Assembly (NCBI GenBank): GCA_963969595.1
Contig: OZ018416.1
Coordinates: 18,430,065-18,494,064, forward strand
Source of the DNA: Neckera pumila
Taxonomy: Eukaryota > Streptophyta > Bryopsida > Hypnales > Neckeraceae
Reading direction: 5' to 3'
Length of the DNA stretch: 64,000 nt
In this document: positions 11,737 to 22,737 of the stretch, one piece after another
Numbering within the stretch: position 1 is the stretch's first letter
Layout of the letters: the number at the start of each line of letters is the position of its first letter
The notes under the pieces: generated by a model
Told to the model about the DNA's origin: nothing
Seen by the model: the letters and a program-made list of their open reading frames with translations, nothing else
The model's database searches: none
Made by a program: the position numbers and the translations under genes

Positions 11737-12957
11737 TCAGTGTTTCTGCAGTGCCAGAACCTTCTGGAACGTGGGTCGTGAAGAGATATTCTTCCACCAC
11801 GCACTAACATGAGGCCTGGAAGAGAAAAGCTCGCTCTGTCCCGCAGCAGTCACCAGCACATTCGCATACGGCAGGTGCGACAGATCCGCCAAAGAGAAGA
11901 AATCGCCCGCCAAGTATTTGCTGGTGGCCAGATGGGCCTCGTACACGTCCAGATACTTCCCCAGCTTCGCCGCTTGCTCCTTCACGACCTCCTCGTTGCA
12001 CTTCTGGCCGAACATCGGACCGAAGACGCGCTGGGCCACGATAGTCGAGGTAGGGGGGTTGAAGTTCTGGCTCTCCACTTCCCACCACTGGTTCACCAGA
12101 GCGCGCTCCTTTAAGGTCTTTCCGACCAAGCTCTTGTTCTCGTACTTGTCCACGAGGTAGCGGATGATGGCACGAGACTCTGAAAATCAAACAAGAAAAC
12201 ATAAGGACAGAAGGATTAGAAGTATTCGTAGAAGAGAAATTATCAACTTCAGGATTCAGTACAGATGGATGGACTCACAGAAAGAAGAAGTGATCAACGA
12301 AGGAGTCACTACAGAAGGAAGTGCTCACAGAAAAGACCTGGCCACTCTACGAAGTTGCGAAGGACGGGAATGTCAGTACAGAACAAAGTATTCACAGAAA
12401 AAGAATGATCAAGCCTTACCGTAGACGGTAACATCGCCGTCCGTGAGTGCCGGAATCATTCCAAAGGGCTGCGCAACCAACAATCACAGGATTAGTTTTC
12501 TTGGGCTCTCAGGAACAGCCATTTCGTAAACCCTAAACCCAAACCTTCCATTGTACCGACTCTTGGACAACACTGAATTACACTCCCATGTCCGTGTTCC
12601 AGACTAACAACAAACCGAATCAACCCCCATATCCATCCCTGCCAACGCCATTCTTAAACGCTAAAATCGAATCCATCCAACATGATCCGATCCACCGCCA
12701 AGAGATCGCACCTACAGTGAAAGTCCCACAAAACTCATAACACTCTCGTCACCGACACAGAGGACCACCGAGTTCTAGAGTGCACAAACTCGGGGAATGA
12801 TCTTCAATACCTGAAGCTTGAGATGCTCGGGCCTCTTGTGGCCGCCCGATCTCAGATCCACGGCCTCCAGCTTGTACTCGACGCCCAATTCCTCCAACGC
12901 GGTGAGCACTCGCTGCGTGCAAGTCGAGAACGCCGCTCCGTGCAAAGTGAGCGTCAT
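11737..12957 (-). CDS. GSTF: Phi-class glutathione S-transferase, gene 1
   Basis: Encodes a cytosolic enzyme that conjugates glutathione to electrophiles, or reduces peroxides. Three exons: 12957-12811, 12468-12420 and 12179-11737, with GT-AG introns of 342 and 240 bp, the usual phi-class structure. The product has 212 residues, normal for the class. The thioredoxin-like N-domain starts MTLTLHG and carries the expected catalytic serine at residue 11 (AAFSTCTQRV), the cis-proline at 55 (GMIPAL) and the glutathione-binding E66-S67 pair (VYESRAI). The helical C-domain includes QWWEVESQ, AGDFFSLADLSHLPY and a HVSAWW motif. The ATG at 12957 is preferred: it fits the family start and lies in AACCATGAC, and the frame upstream has no other ATG. 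It differs from its tandem partner at 27 of 212 residues. Individual substrates cannot be told from sequence. Confidence 0.93.
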
Positions 12958-13088
12958 GGTTCCCAAATGCTGCTGCAAATCCAAATGCTACCCCAAATGT
13001 AACCCAAATGCAGCTGCAAGACTCAAAGCGAGATCTTCGTGCAGACAACTTGTGGAGGAGATGAATTGTGTCGCAGACTTGGCTTGGA

Positions 13089-13095
13089 ATTTATA
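13089..13095 (-). promoter_or_regulatory. TATA box of GST gene 1
   Basis: Minus-strand CTATAAATTCC lies about 130 bp upstream of the ATG, which would give a leader of about 100 nt. The same position relative to the start carries CTATAAAATGCC in GST gene 2. Confidence 0.7.
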
Positions 13096-13227
13096 GTTGC
13101 GTAACTCAGAGAAATTAGATAACTGCGATCGGGAAGGGAGGTCCCGGGGTAGCTTCCTCCGGGAGAACGGGAATTAGACACCTGGGCCAGTGCTGGTAAC
13201 GACGGTGAACTTGTGATGACGTTAGTC

Positions 13228-13292
13228 GGATGAATTTTGGATGGATGAATTTTGGGTAGATAAATTTTGTACGGGTGAATTTTGGATGGATG
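13228..13292. repeat. Short tandem repeat upstream of GST gene 1
   Basis: About four to five units of 15-16 bp of the type GGATGGATGAATTTT (plus strand), about 130-200 bp upstream of the TATA box. GST gene 2 has no counterpart. Confidence 0.8.
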
Positions 13293-13499
13293 CTTTTTGT
13301 GAAGAAAGTCAATGGGGGACCTCGTGGGGGATGGGTGGAGGGAGAACATTCTGATAGTGTCTGGCGAATGGCTTTCAACCCTGATTTTTTTATTGGCTTT
13401 TCTTTTCTTTTCTTTTTCTCCCCTTGAAACACAATTTTTTTATTAGCTTTGGGTCGCAGAAGTGAACGGGGAGTTTACGAGGGGCGACTTATCAGGTAA

Positions 13500-14480
13500 G
13501 GTAGCCGTACCTATTTTGGATAGCCCCTGTAATGGCTTCATAGGGTGACCTATTGTGGACAACAATTGGACGCACTGGTCATTGAAAAAGAACCTTCCAA
13601 AAGATTTAGAAAATATAAAGAATGCCAAGGGTTTTCCCTTTGGTTCTGCCTTTAATTTTGTGTACTGTTCCCCTATCAATGGAAATTGTCCATGTGTTTC
13701 AAAAAAAAAAAAAAAAATAACCTTCCGTCTACTCATCTCTCTCTTCCCTATGTCTTGGGTTAGGGAGAAGTGCCAAAGCTAATTGTAATTGATGAGTCTA
13801 TGAGACTAGAGTGGGTCAGGATGAAAAATCAGCATTTATATTGAATAAAATATTCATTCTTGGGGTGGGGATTCTTCTTTTTTTGCATTGTTCCTCATCC
13901 TTATATTTGAACATATTGAGCTCAATTTGTCAAACATTTTATATCTATTTGGGACAATCCTTGTAATAGTTTTGTAAGGTGACATATTGTGGACAACAAT
14001 TGGATGCATTGTTCATTGAAAAAGATTCTTTGTTTGTACCTTCCATCCACTCATCTCTCTCTTGACTGAGGAAGAAGTGCCAAAGCTTACTGTAGTCAGG
14101 TGAGTCTATGAGACTAGAATGGGTCTAGTTGAAAAATTGACATTTATATGAATAAAATATTCAATCTTGGGATTATATTTTTTTAATTTTTTGTGCATTC
14201 TTCCTCATCCTTATGTTTGCACACATTTGTCAACCATTTCGTACCTACTTCGGACAATCCCTTCTAATGACTTCATAGAGTAACTTAGTGTAGACAACAA
14301 TTGGATGCATTGTTCATTGAAAAAGTTCTTTGTTTGTACCCTTCCTTCCATGCATCTCTCCCTCCCTCTTGGCTTAGGGAGAAGTGCCAAAGCTAACTGT
14401 AATAGGTGAGTTTATGAGACCAGAGTGGGTCAGGATGAAAAATCGACATTTATATTGAATAAAATATTCATTTTGGAGAT
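13500..14480 (+). repeat. Tandem triplication, about 300-bp unit
   Basis: Three units share TGGACAACAATTGGATGCA (starting at 13555, 13990 and about 14290), then CATTGAAAAAG, GTACCTTCC, AGAAGTGCCAAAGCTAA, GAGTGGGTCAGGATGAAAAA and ATTGAATAAAATATTCA. The 435-bp spacing of the first pair becomes about 307 bp when the 128-bp retroposon insertion is removed; the second spacing is about 300. A partial fourth start appears near 14535. No gene was identified. Confidence 0.85.
13599..13718 (+). mobile_element. Short poly(A) retroposon with 8-bp target duplication
   Basis: A 120-bp insertion ends in about 17 A residues and is flanked by AACCTTCC at 13591-13598 and 13719-13726. The two other tandem units lack it and give the empty site. 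It is a SINE or a severely 5'-truncated LINE. Confidence 0.8.
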
Positions 14481-14639
14481 AAAAAAATTATTTTTTCTTT
14501 GCATTCTTTCTCATTCTTATGCTTGCTTACATTGAGCCTAATTTGTCAACTAATTTCCCGTATCCTACAAGCTGAAATGCTTAAATTATTCAAATTAGGG
14601 ACAAAAGATACCTTGCCACCGCAACAATTTTTTTTACAA

Positions 14640-16252
14640 TCGGATTTGCCCATGAGGAGATATGGGGGAAAATGTCATTTATGATGGGTGGGGGACAACA
14701 TGGACATGATTATTTGCACTACAGACAAATTTGCATTACAATGCCTGGAAGAGCTTAGACAAGGCTTGGGGCAAGCTCAAACTAGAGTTCAAAATGGAGT
14801 ATTTTTTGACATTTTTTTGGATTCCTAGATTTGTCACAACATACAAGAAGGTGGTGGCAATTAGGAACATCCCTATTAGTTTTGAAAAATTTGGCACAAA
14901 ATTCAAAGAAATCAAAGCAACTATTTGGCAACTATCTCACATAGCTTCAAAAGCCATTTATTTTAAGCATGAAGAGATGAGAAGAGAAGCTCTTCACATA
15001 AGAAGGGTGGTAGGAGGTAAAATAATCCATGTGGAATATGTAACAGAATTAGTAGGAGTTGTATTTGTATTTAAGTGAAAAATAGGAATTGTGCTCAAAA
15101 TAGAATTTAGACCTCATTTGGCACATTACTACATTAGAATTATTTTTTCAAATTTTTGAAGTACTTAAGAGAAGCTTGGGTACTTCAGTAGCGGTTACCT
15201 TAGAAACAATGTGAGACTTACTTAGGATACATTTTAAGTGTTGGAGATAATAATTTAAAAAATATTCAAACTACTATAGCATCAATTTTTTGAAGCATAT
15301 TGTATTTCAATTAATATACAATACATTATAATTATCTATATAAGGGATAGTCTAATGGGAGAGAAGAAACTTGCATGAGGAACTTCTATTTTTCATATAC
15401 AAATAGACAAAATAATGAACAATGTCTCATTTTGGGACGTTATCTGTTTGTTTGCTTCAACTTAGGTATGTAGTTAGTGGATTTCAAGGATGTATTGTAT
15501 TCATGCAAGAAGGCAAGGTGTAGCCACTGGATCATCCGGTTTGGGATTTAGGGTAGTTTTAGAAACCTTTGTTCTGGTGCACGAGTATCTTGAGTGTTTC
15601 AAAATTGCAATCTTGGAGTAGTGCTTTTGTAGTTCTTGTTTATTAAGGTTGCAGAGGATTTTGTCATGTATAATTCATGTCATGTCTTTTCTCCTACTGT
15701 ATATATATGATTCATTTGTATACTTTGTTTGTATGAAATTTTTGATATATGATGTTTGTATATGTGTTGTTTGTGTGGGTTGTGTTCAACAATAGTTAGA
15801 GTGTACATGTTGTATTTATCAACCCTAAAATTGCATATAAATTTTTGAATTACAGTAGGGACATATTTAAATGCGTCAAATTTAAGTTTTAACTACTATA
15901 GGATGTAGGAAATAGGTGAAAAGCAAAAGTAGAAATAACTAGGGAAATATCTATTGTGAAATAATAGCAAAATAGCCCATATAATAAAAAAAGTTTCAAC
16001 ACATGTACATATAGATAACAAAGTATAGTGAAGTATCTAGGAAAAGAAGTTGGGAAATCAAGCTAACTTTCATCTCCAAAAGCTTGTTTCTAAATTCAAG
16101 TCTTCAATCAAAAGTCATGGGCAAAATTTAGAGAAGATGTTTGAAAATATCAAAGAAAATGTCCCTACCAACCATTTCTTTTTTCCATTCTTAGTAAGCT
16201 GATCAAAATTGCTATGTTGCAAAAAATCATTGTTTGGTCCTTTAGAGGTTAA
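14640..16252 (+). repeat. Dispersed repeat family E, copy 1, interrupted
   Basis: Matches about 36810-38395: both run from TTTGCCCATGAGGAG through CAATGCCTGGAAGAGCTTA and GGCAACTATCTCACATAGC to a tail containing ACTTTCATCTCCAAAAGC and TTGGTCCTTTAGAGGTTAA. A 115-codon open frame at 14731-15078 is not conserved in the second copy, so I do not call it a gene. An insert of about 866 bp (15164-16029), flanked by GAAGTA on both sides, breaks this copy; I could not classify the insert. Confidence 0.6.
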
Positions 16253-17621
16253 TCCTAGCTTAAAAGTCTAAGAACCCAATTTTAGAAGGAATGTAGTGTT
16301 TTTGTAAATTTGGCATAAAAAGTATATTGCACCTCCAACATGTCTCAAAAACTACTAAATGGGCATATATTCAAATACATGTATGGTGTTGTAGTATTGT
16401 TGGTTAAGATGTTGTAAATGACATCCATATGAAAGATTCTAATTGTTAAAATAATTATCCATCCATTGGTTTATACTCGGGTTTATGTCTTGCCATAGTT
16501 TAGTATATAATTTGTATTCTAAGAGTCAAGTACAACACCATATACACAATTTACAATAGACTTTAATTATTGAATAACTAAGCTTCAAGATTGCAAAACA
16601 AAGTAGATTGAAATATGTGTGAACAACTCTCTTATTTAGTGTTTTAGTGTAAAAAAAAGGTTAAACCAATCACTCTAAATATGTGCAGTGACCAAAGGGA
16701 CTACAATGGGTATATAGTCCTTATGCATGCTTTAGCACTACACTGTACAGTCAAATCCAATTAATTTATAAATTTTTCAGTTAGCTTTCACTAGAAAGTT
16801 CATCAATTTCAAGAAGCTCTAGTATGCTCAAAAATGAACCAATTTTGAAACCACAAATTGCGTTAGAATTGCAATGAAGCGCACTTCAACTTCATAATAA
16901 GTACAAAATGAATAATTTAAAATCATACAACAATTTGGATTTCTTTTACACATTATCTACCGTTTTTGTTATAGAGAACCTTGGGTAGATAGTCAAATTT
17001 TTTTGCATTGGGGTGAAGAACAAGCAAGGAATCATCCAAGCAATTAAAGTGGTGTGGGATAAAATATCTCTAAAGCAATTGTAAAGGCCCATTTCTAATA
17101 TGTACCATTAAATAAAATTTGTAATTTTCACAAATGGAGGCAACACAAGACGGTATATAGTGTATAGAAAACTTCAAAATCTTTATATGATTTTCATATA
17201 TGAATTTGTAATGATGCTGAAGTAGACTTTAGTGTGATACCAGTGCAATTTAAATTTAATATTTTGTTCATTTTTGAACATACATGGGCCTTCCAAAGTT
17301 TTTCTAATCTCAATAGGATGCAAAAATTTGTAAATGAATTGGACTTGACTATTGAATAGTTCAATAGGAAGACAAGAAAACCCCATCAATGTAGATATTT
17401 CAGAGTTAGAATACTTTGTTATTATTTATTACAATTGATCTTCCTATCTTTAAGTTGAAGAATAAAGATTACATGATAACTAACAATTTTAATTAATCCA
17501 AGATTTAAATAGTTCAAGCCTTTTTATTATAACATCTTCTAACTGACATTGAAGAATGTTCACGGGAGAATGTTCTATACACGTGCCACATAGGTTGAAG
17601 AAAGGTTAACTTGTAAGCACC

Positions 17622-17824
17622 CACTACAAGAGAAAGGGGCGTTTTAAGTATATTCCTAGTTATATAGTCTTTTAAGTGATGACCTTTAAGTAAGTTTTTT
17701 AGTAAAATTTTACTGAAAAGATTGTCTTTTCAATAAAATTTTACTAAAAAACTTACTTAAAGGTCATCACTTAAAAGACTATACGACTAGGACTATATTT
17801 AAAACACCCCTTTCTCTTGTAGTG
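17622..17824. mobile_element. Palindromic CACTA-type MITE
   Basis: Starts CACTACAAGAGAAAGGGG and ends CCCCTTTCTCTTGTAGTG, with 3-bp target duplications ACC at 17619-17621 and 17825-17827. The whole 203 bp folds on itself into arms of about 97 nt with only a few mismatches. The CACTACAAGA end is the hallmark of En/Spm (CACTA, CMC) elements. It is non-autonomous, and absent from unit 1 of the duplication. Confidence 0.92.
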
Positions 17825-19328
17825 ACCCTAAGGGACCAAAAGTGTCTTCACATAGCCTACAAATTCAATTTGAAATGTTGTAACTTTTGCATTCGCTCTC
17901 TAAGTTTAATAAAACTTACTGGAAAATCTGTATTCTTTCTTCTAGTTTTCAAGTTTAAAGTTTTCAAATCAATCTAAAATATTTTGATTTTTTAAGAGTC
18001 ATTCAAAATTTACGGGTTCAATTTAAGTTCACCAAATTGCATTTTGATGGTTGCAACTTTGGGGGCTAGTGTCTCCTTTACTCCAATTTTTGTTTTCAAT
18101 AAAAATTTGTTGGATTATATTACCCTTGAAGTCTAGTTATTGTGGTAAAATTTTCTTATCAATCCAAGTTTTTTGAATGTTTGGGAGTAATTCGAGGTTC
18201 AAAATCTAGACATCTTTGGACTACACTGAACTTCTACAGTCTGTTTTTTCTTCACATAGTATCCATTTCCAATTAAAAAAATTTGGAAAAGCTACGCATA
18301 CTAGTAGAGTTTACGTGGTTAAAATTTCATATCAATCTAATAAATTATGAGTGACTGAGAAGCATTTTAGTAGCAAGAGGTTTAGCCTTAGAGGTGATTT
18401 TTGCAATTTTTTTTGCAGTATTTTTGACATATCAAAGCCATTTTGTAGATACACTAAGTCTATTGAATGATATTTTCTCACTATTGCGTTTGTATGTTGG
18501 TTTTGAAGGACTTTATGCTTTAAAGTTTTTTTCATTTGAGTAGGTTTACAAATCAAATTTCACCTCTAAATGTGTTGCTAGGAAAATTTTAGCATCCTTT
18601 TTCAACACTAATATTATAATTATGCAATCTATATAGCCGAATGACTCCAAATTTGATTTACATCAGCGGCAATACCTACATTATAAGATTGTATGGTTGA
18701 GATTTAGACCTATAACACTTCAAAAGCAATTATGTTTTTAAACCCAAAAAGGCCCTGGGCATTTATCAATTAAAAAGCTTTGTAGACAAATAACATTCAC
18801 TATTCTAATAATGCAACTCTGGCTTTACTGTTCATCCTTTGAAGATTAGCCTACATTCAATTTCAACTACATCTGTAGACACTACTTTGAACATTCAAAA
18901 TCTATTCATAGTGTCAAACAAATCATCAAATTAAAAATCAAATATCTCAAATTTTTCATTAAGCACCGAGCAGCTAATCTTCTATAAGAATATCCCCTGG
19001 TTATATGATAGAATGGCCCGTGTTTCGCTACTTGGCATAGTTTACAGGACTTAGAACTGTAAGATTTATCTTCCATTGCTATGACACAATTTCTACCCAG
19101 CTGCCCACTGTTTAACATAGTGGGAGCCCTTCCCCTTCAGGCCTTTTTGGACCTTCTGTAATGTAAGAGCCCCGGCCATCACACTCAAGCTCCACCCTCG
19201 CCTTCTACCCCGGGCTCTCACATTGTGGAAAGTCTCGGGGGGAAAGCTCTCACTATACAACAAGATGGAGCAAGCAAAGACAAATATTAGTCAATACTAG
19301 AAACCATGTGCAAATGCTCCTTAGATTA

Positions 19329-20386
19329 GAACATCCCTATCCGTTTGCCATATTAGATGATTTGTTAAAAGGATTTGGCAAAACCGCCCATTTGTTAGGC
19401 ATATTGGATGACATCTTAACCCCCAAAACCACTTCTGGCCTGCAAAATGGGGTGCTTTTGCTAGCCAGAGCGCAACTTGCAAACTGCATATGACAACAAA
19501 TCCCGCACTTTCCCAACAAGCGTGGACTTATTGGAGTGAAAGAATTTTGAATACAACCTTTGAGTTCTTATCACGATGGTCGTAACGTAAACAAATTAGG
19601 CACATAGTAATTTTTTTATTAATACTATTCACAAAACTTCTTCAGTGTGATTGTATTTTTTTTTGAAAGGTGATCGATCAAAGGCATCGTCAATGTCTAT
19701 TTTATTAGTAAATCTGTTGATTGCCAATTTTGAATTTAATTTACAATAATTTTGAATCTGATTTTGAATTTAATTTACAATAATATTGAATTCTATTTCG
19801 AATTTAATTTACAATAATTTTGAATTTAATTTTGAATTTAATTTAAAGTGATTTTGAATTTAATTTTTGATTATTAGTAAATCTGTTGTTGAGTTTTGGA
19901 GAAGTTAGGCACAGACTTTGTCATAAATAATATTTGAAAAAATTTCGTATGAGAATAAATGCAATTGAAATTTTACATGAAGGATTTTACACTAATGCAC
20001 TTTTGAAGGTAATTCTAACTCAGTTGGGAAAAAGGTACGGGAATTCTATTGTTACAAAAATTACCAAAAATCATCTTCTTTGGTCCGAGATGACCCTAAA
20101 CTATTGGATGATGGTGGAAAGGTATCCAAACCAAATGGCGTGGTTGCAGGTTTGATACCTAACAGCAACAGATTGTGTTTATCTGGTGTAAAGCACCCTT
20201 TTTGCTTGACGGACCCCCTGCAGTGTGTTGTTCACACACTTGTGTCCAAAAAAAAAAAACCCTTCCTGGTGGCTGGTTTACAAGTTATGGGTGGGGCTTA
20301 GTGTACCACCCGGCTTGCAAAGTGGATGGTGCTGCGTTTTGCAAGCCATAAATCCACTGCATTTTGCATGACGGGTGGTGATGCTC
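19329..20386. mobile_element. Harbinger-like TIR element, 1.06 kb, non-autonomous
   Basis: The ends GAACATCCCTATCCG and CGGGTGGTGATGCTC are imperfect inverted repeats, flanked by TTA at 19326-19328 and 20387-20389. Removing the element and one TTA gives a 24-bp stretch that aligns without gaps to unit 1 at 10754-10777. A 3-bp TTA duplication is typical of PIF/Harbinger. No transposase frame is present. The interior has a run of TTTGAATTTAATTTACAAT-type repeats (19730-19870) and a SINE-like insert. Confidence 0.75.
20079..20259 (+). mobile_element. SINE-like retroposon, copy 1
   Basis: Starts TTTGGTCCGAGATGACCC and ends in 12 A residues. A second copy lies in reverse orientation at 40168-40356. 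GGTTTGATACC differs at one base from the tRNA B-box consensus, with a possible A-box (TGGTGGAAAGG) about 36 nt upstream, so a tRNA-derived SINE is plausible. No target duplication was recognised. Confidence 0.6.
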
Positions 20387-20495
20387 TTACCATAGCTGAT
20401 TCTATTTTATCCCGCGTGGAAGTAAATTACCAGATATTACTATTTCTACAGGGAGAGGTACTTCGGGACAATTTTATCCATTTCTCGAAAGAGTA

Positions 20496-20920
20496 AGGTA
20501 GATCAACCTATTACCATCCTGATTTGCAATTTGACTATCTTGGGGCTAATTCCATGAGAGACATATATTTTTCAGAGGTGTGTACATGTTTCATGAATCA
20601 AACCCAAGTGAAATTATAATTTTCTGATCAAAATTGTAATTTCTGTGAATTTTTGAAGTGTTTTACTAAAGTGCCCGTGACTAGGGTCATAAACGCCTAA
20701 TAACAACCCATAACCACCTTCTTATGTCCCTATAAGCATCTAGGTATTCACCAATCAGCTATTGCCACATTACCCTAAATGACATAAATGCACTGATTTT
20801 GTCAGATTTCCAGATAGAATTGGCTCACTTCTGGACAGATTTGGATGGTGGAATGAGTGGAAATGGGCCAAAAACAGGGTGGCGGAAATGGGTTGGAGAC
20901 GGAATTAGGCTGGTCTACCT
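20496..20920. mobile_element. TA-flanked TIR element (AGGTAG family) with empty site
   Basis: The ends AGGTAGATCAACCTATTACC and TTAGGCTGGTCTACCT are flanked by TA at 20494-20495 and 20921-20922. The equivalent place in unit 1 (about 10870) reads AGAGTACCACATCC with a single TA, against AGAGTA...TATCCCATCC here. This supports TA target duplication. Its interior is closest to the element at 56150-56566. Confidence 0.88.
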
Positions 20921-21189
20921 TATCCCATCCAGCTGAACGTAAATCAACTGACTGATTCAGCACTTGCAGTTGCCAGGAACTGCTAACGGCAGAAAGGAAA
21001 TTATTGCACTGACTTCACTTCAAGCAACGAGTTTTATGGTTTACTGCTTTACGACAGGGATGTCAAACAAAAATCAAAACAATCTTTAGATGTTACTGTT
21101 TGTGACTAAACACTACTACCACAATGCTAGGTACCTGTAACGCAGCAAAAAGGAAACAATAACACCAAGCTCACTTCAAATAAAGAGTA

Positions 21190-22090
21190 ATGTTGACCCT
21201 CAACGGTGGTGATGGAGGAACGGCCACGAGTTGATGGAGTACACAACGGCTATAGGATGCAACCTTATTAACAACCACAATCAACTTAAGAGACCTATTC
21301 CATCCAAATGGTCAGACATTTGTCCAACAGACTAGAGGGAGCTATGGCATAAAACAAGATCACTAAAAGAGGCTACCTTTATGTGGTCAATTTGGCACAA
21401 CACAGTGGGAGTTCACTCATGGAGAGCTAGCATTACCTCTAGCATTGACACGAACTACAATTGTTGCAACTTAGGTACGGAAGAAACCTTTCTTCATAGG
21501 TTCTTTTCTCGCCCACAAGCTCAAGAAGTTTGGGATTACGCTCAATCCATTATTTATCATATTCGAGGGGTGCAGCTGAACATAGGCCCCTATGACATAT
21601 TGGACTTCTCCCAATGTGTCTTTGGCTCATCAACTTCTAAAAGGTTTCAAGAACTCAAGAACTTGTAGACCCTAATATGGGGCTCTGTCCTCTGGATTAT
21701 CTGGATCTCACGCAACATCCAAAGGTCTTTGCCAATATCCTTGGCCTCTAGATTATTCTCAGAGTGTGCTTTGGAATGCTCTTCTTGACTCTAGTAGAGC
21801 TGCTCAGCTACGGGCTCAAATCCAAACATGCATTCGACCTCAAGATAGGTTCTCAATTTGAACTAAGTTTAATTGCATTTGACTCACTTCCCTTGTTTTT
21901 GCTAGTAGGATTGGCAATATTATCATTTGGAACAAGAAGGATCCCTTGCCTCTTCCATTAATTGTTTAGCTGTTCTTCCTTTGCTCTTATCTCTTCATTG
22001 TCCAGCCTCCGTGGCTTGGTTGTTTTGTACTGTGAGTTTTTTTCTAATGCAATGGCTCGTTCCATTTGTTCAAAAGATAAACAAATAAAT
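21190..22090 (+). pseudogene. LINE ORF2 3' end (zf-RVT region), truncated
   Basis: A broken frame from 21381 reads MWSIWHNTVGVHSWRA, then CCNLGTEETFLHRFF and VWDYAQSI, then (after a stop) a VLWIIWISRN stretch. This is the zinc-binding C-terminal region of a non-LTR retrotransposon reverse transcriptase. Stops and the missing 5' part make it inactive. It ends in an A-rich tail (AAAAGATAAACAAATAAAT). It is absent from unit 1, and a homologous minus-strand copy is at 4560-5127. Confidence 0.75.
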
Positions 22091-22737
22091 GGTCCGTCTG
22101 ACTAAAATCAATACAAACTCTAGCATATTAATGTTTCTCATCATCCCCAGATTCCACATTTCCAATGCCTGGTACTACCGTAGGAACTCAGCAATAAGGA
22201 AGCGAGAACACCCATTTGATTTTCAAAAAATCCAAAGATAGCTCAGTAAAGCACGGAAACAAAGCATTCAACAGTTTCAGAAACAGTAAGCAGTAAAAGA
22301 AGAATAAAACACCAGGATGGCAAATCGAAATTCTTTTCACTAATCCAACAACCGCTGGCGGGCTTGACAACAGGGAATTCCAACAAAAAACAACACAAAC
22401 TCCAACATATTACTGTTTCTGACCACCAACGATTCCACATTTGCAATGCGAGTGCCAATTGCACAGCAAAAAGAAAAACAATAACACTAAGCTAACACCA
22501 ACTTTGACAACTCCAACTTTGACAATTCAAAGACCACGTAATTAATTCAGTAAAGCAGGCAAATAAAGAGTAACATAGTTTCATAAAAAGTAATGCACTA
22601 TAAAACGAATAAGTTACATACACCTGGTTGACGAACTCCACAGAAATTACAGCACTCATTAACTATAGTGATCCTGTACCAGCGGGCTTTCCAACACGAA
22701 ACTGAACCCAAACTCACAAGTCACAACCTTCAACTAC

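Larger units (their letters stand above)
8090..13096. repeat. Segmental duplication, unit 1
   Basis: Matches about 16690-24231 in the same orientation. Matching stretches include 8200-8700 with 16860-17350, 9410-9630 with 17340-17610, 10570-10680 with 18830-18950, 10690-10880 with 19260-19320 plus 20390-20494, and the whole GST gene. This unit lacks the four transposons present in unit 2, so it supplies empty sites for them. Apart from the GST gene, no gene was found in 8090-11736. Confidence 0.8.

Noticed and set aside
12957..12984. An upstream TTG at 12984 as start of GST gene 1.
   Set aside because: It is not an ATG. The ATG at 12957 fits the phi-class start and the same start exists in gene 2.
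14731..15078. 115-codon frame as a possible gene.
   Set aside because: It lies in dispersed repeat family E, and the copy at 36810-38395 has stops in the same frame, so there is no sign of coding constraint.
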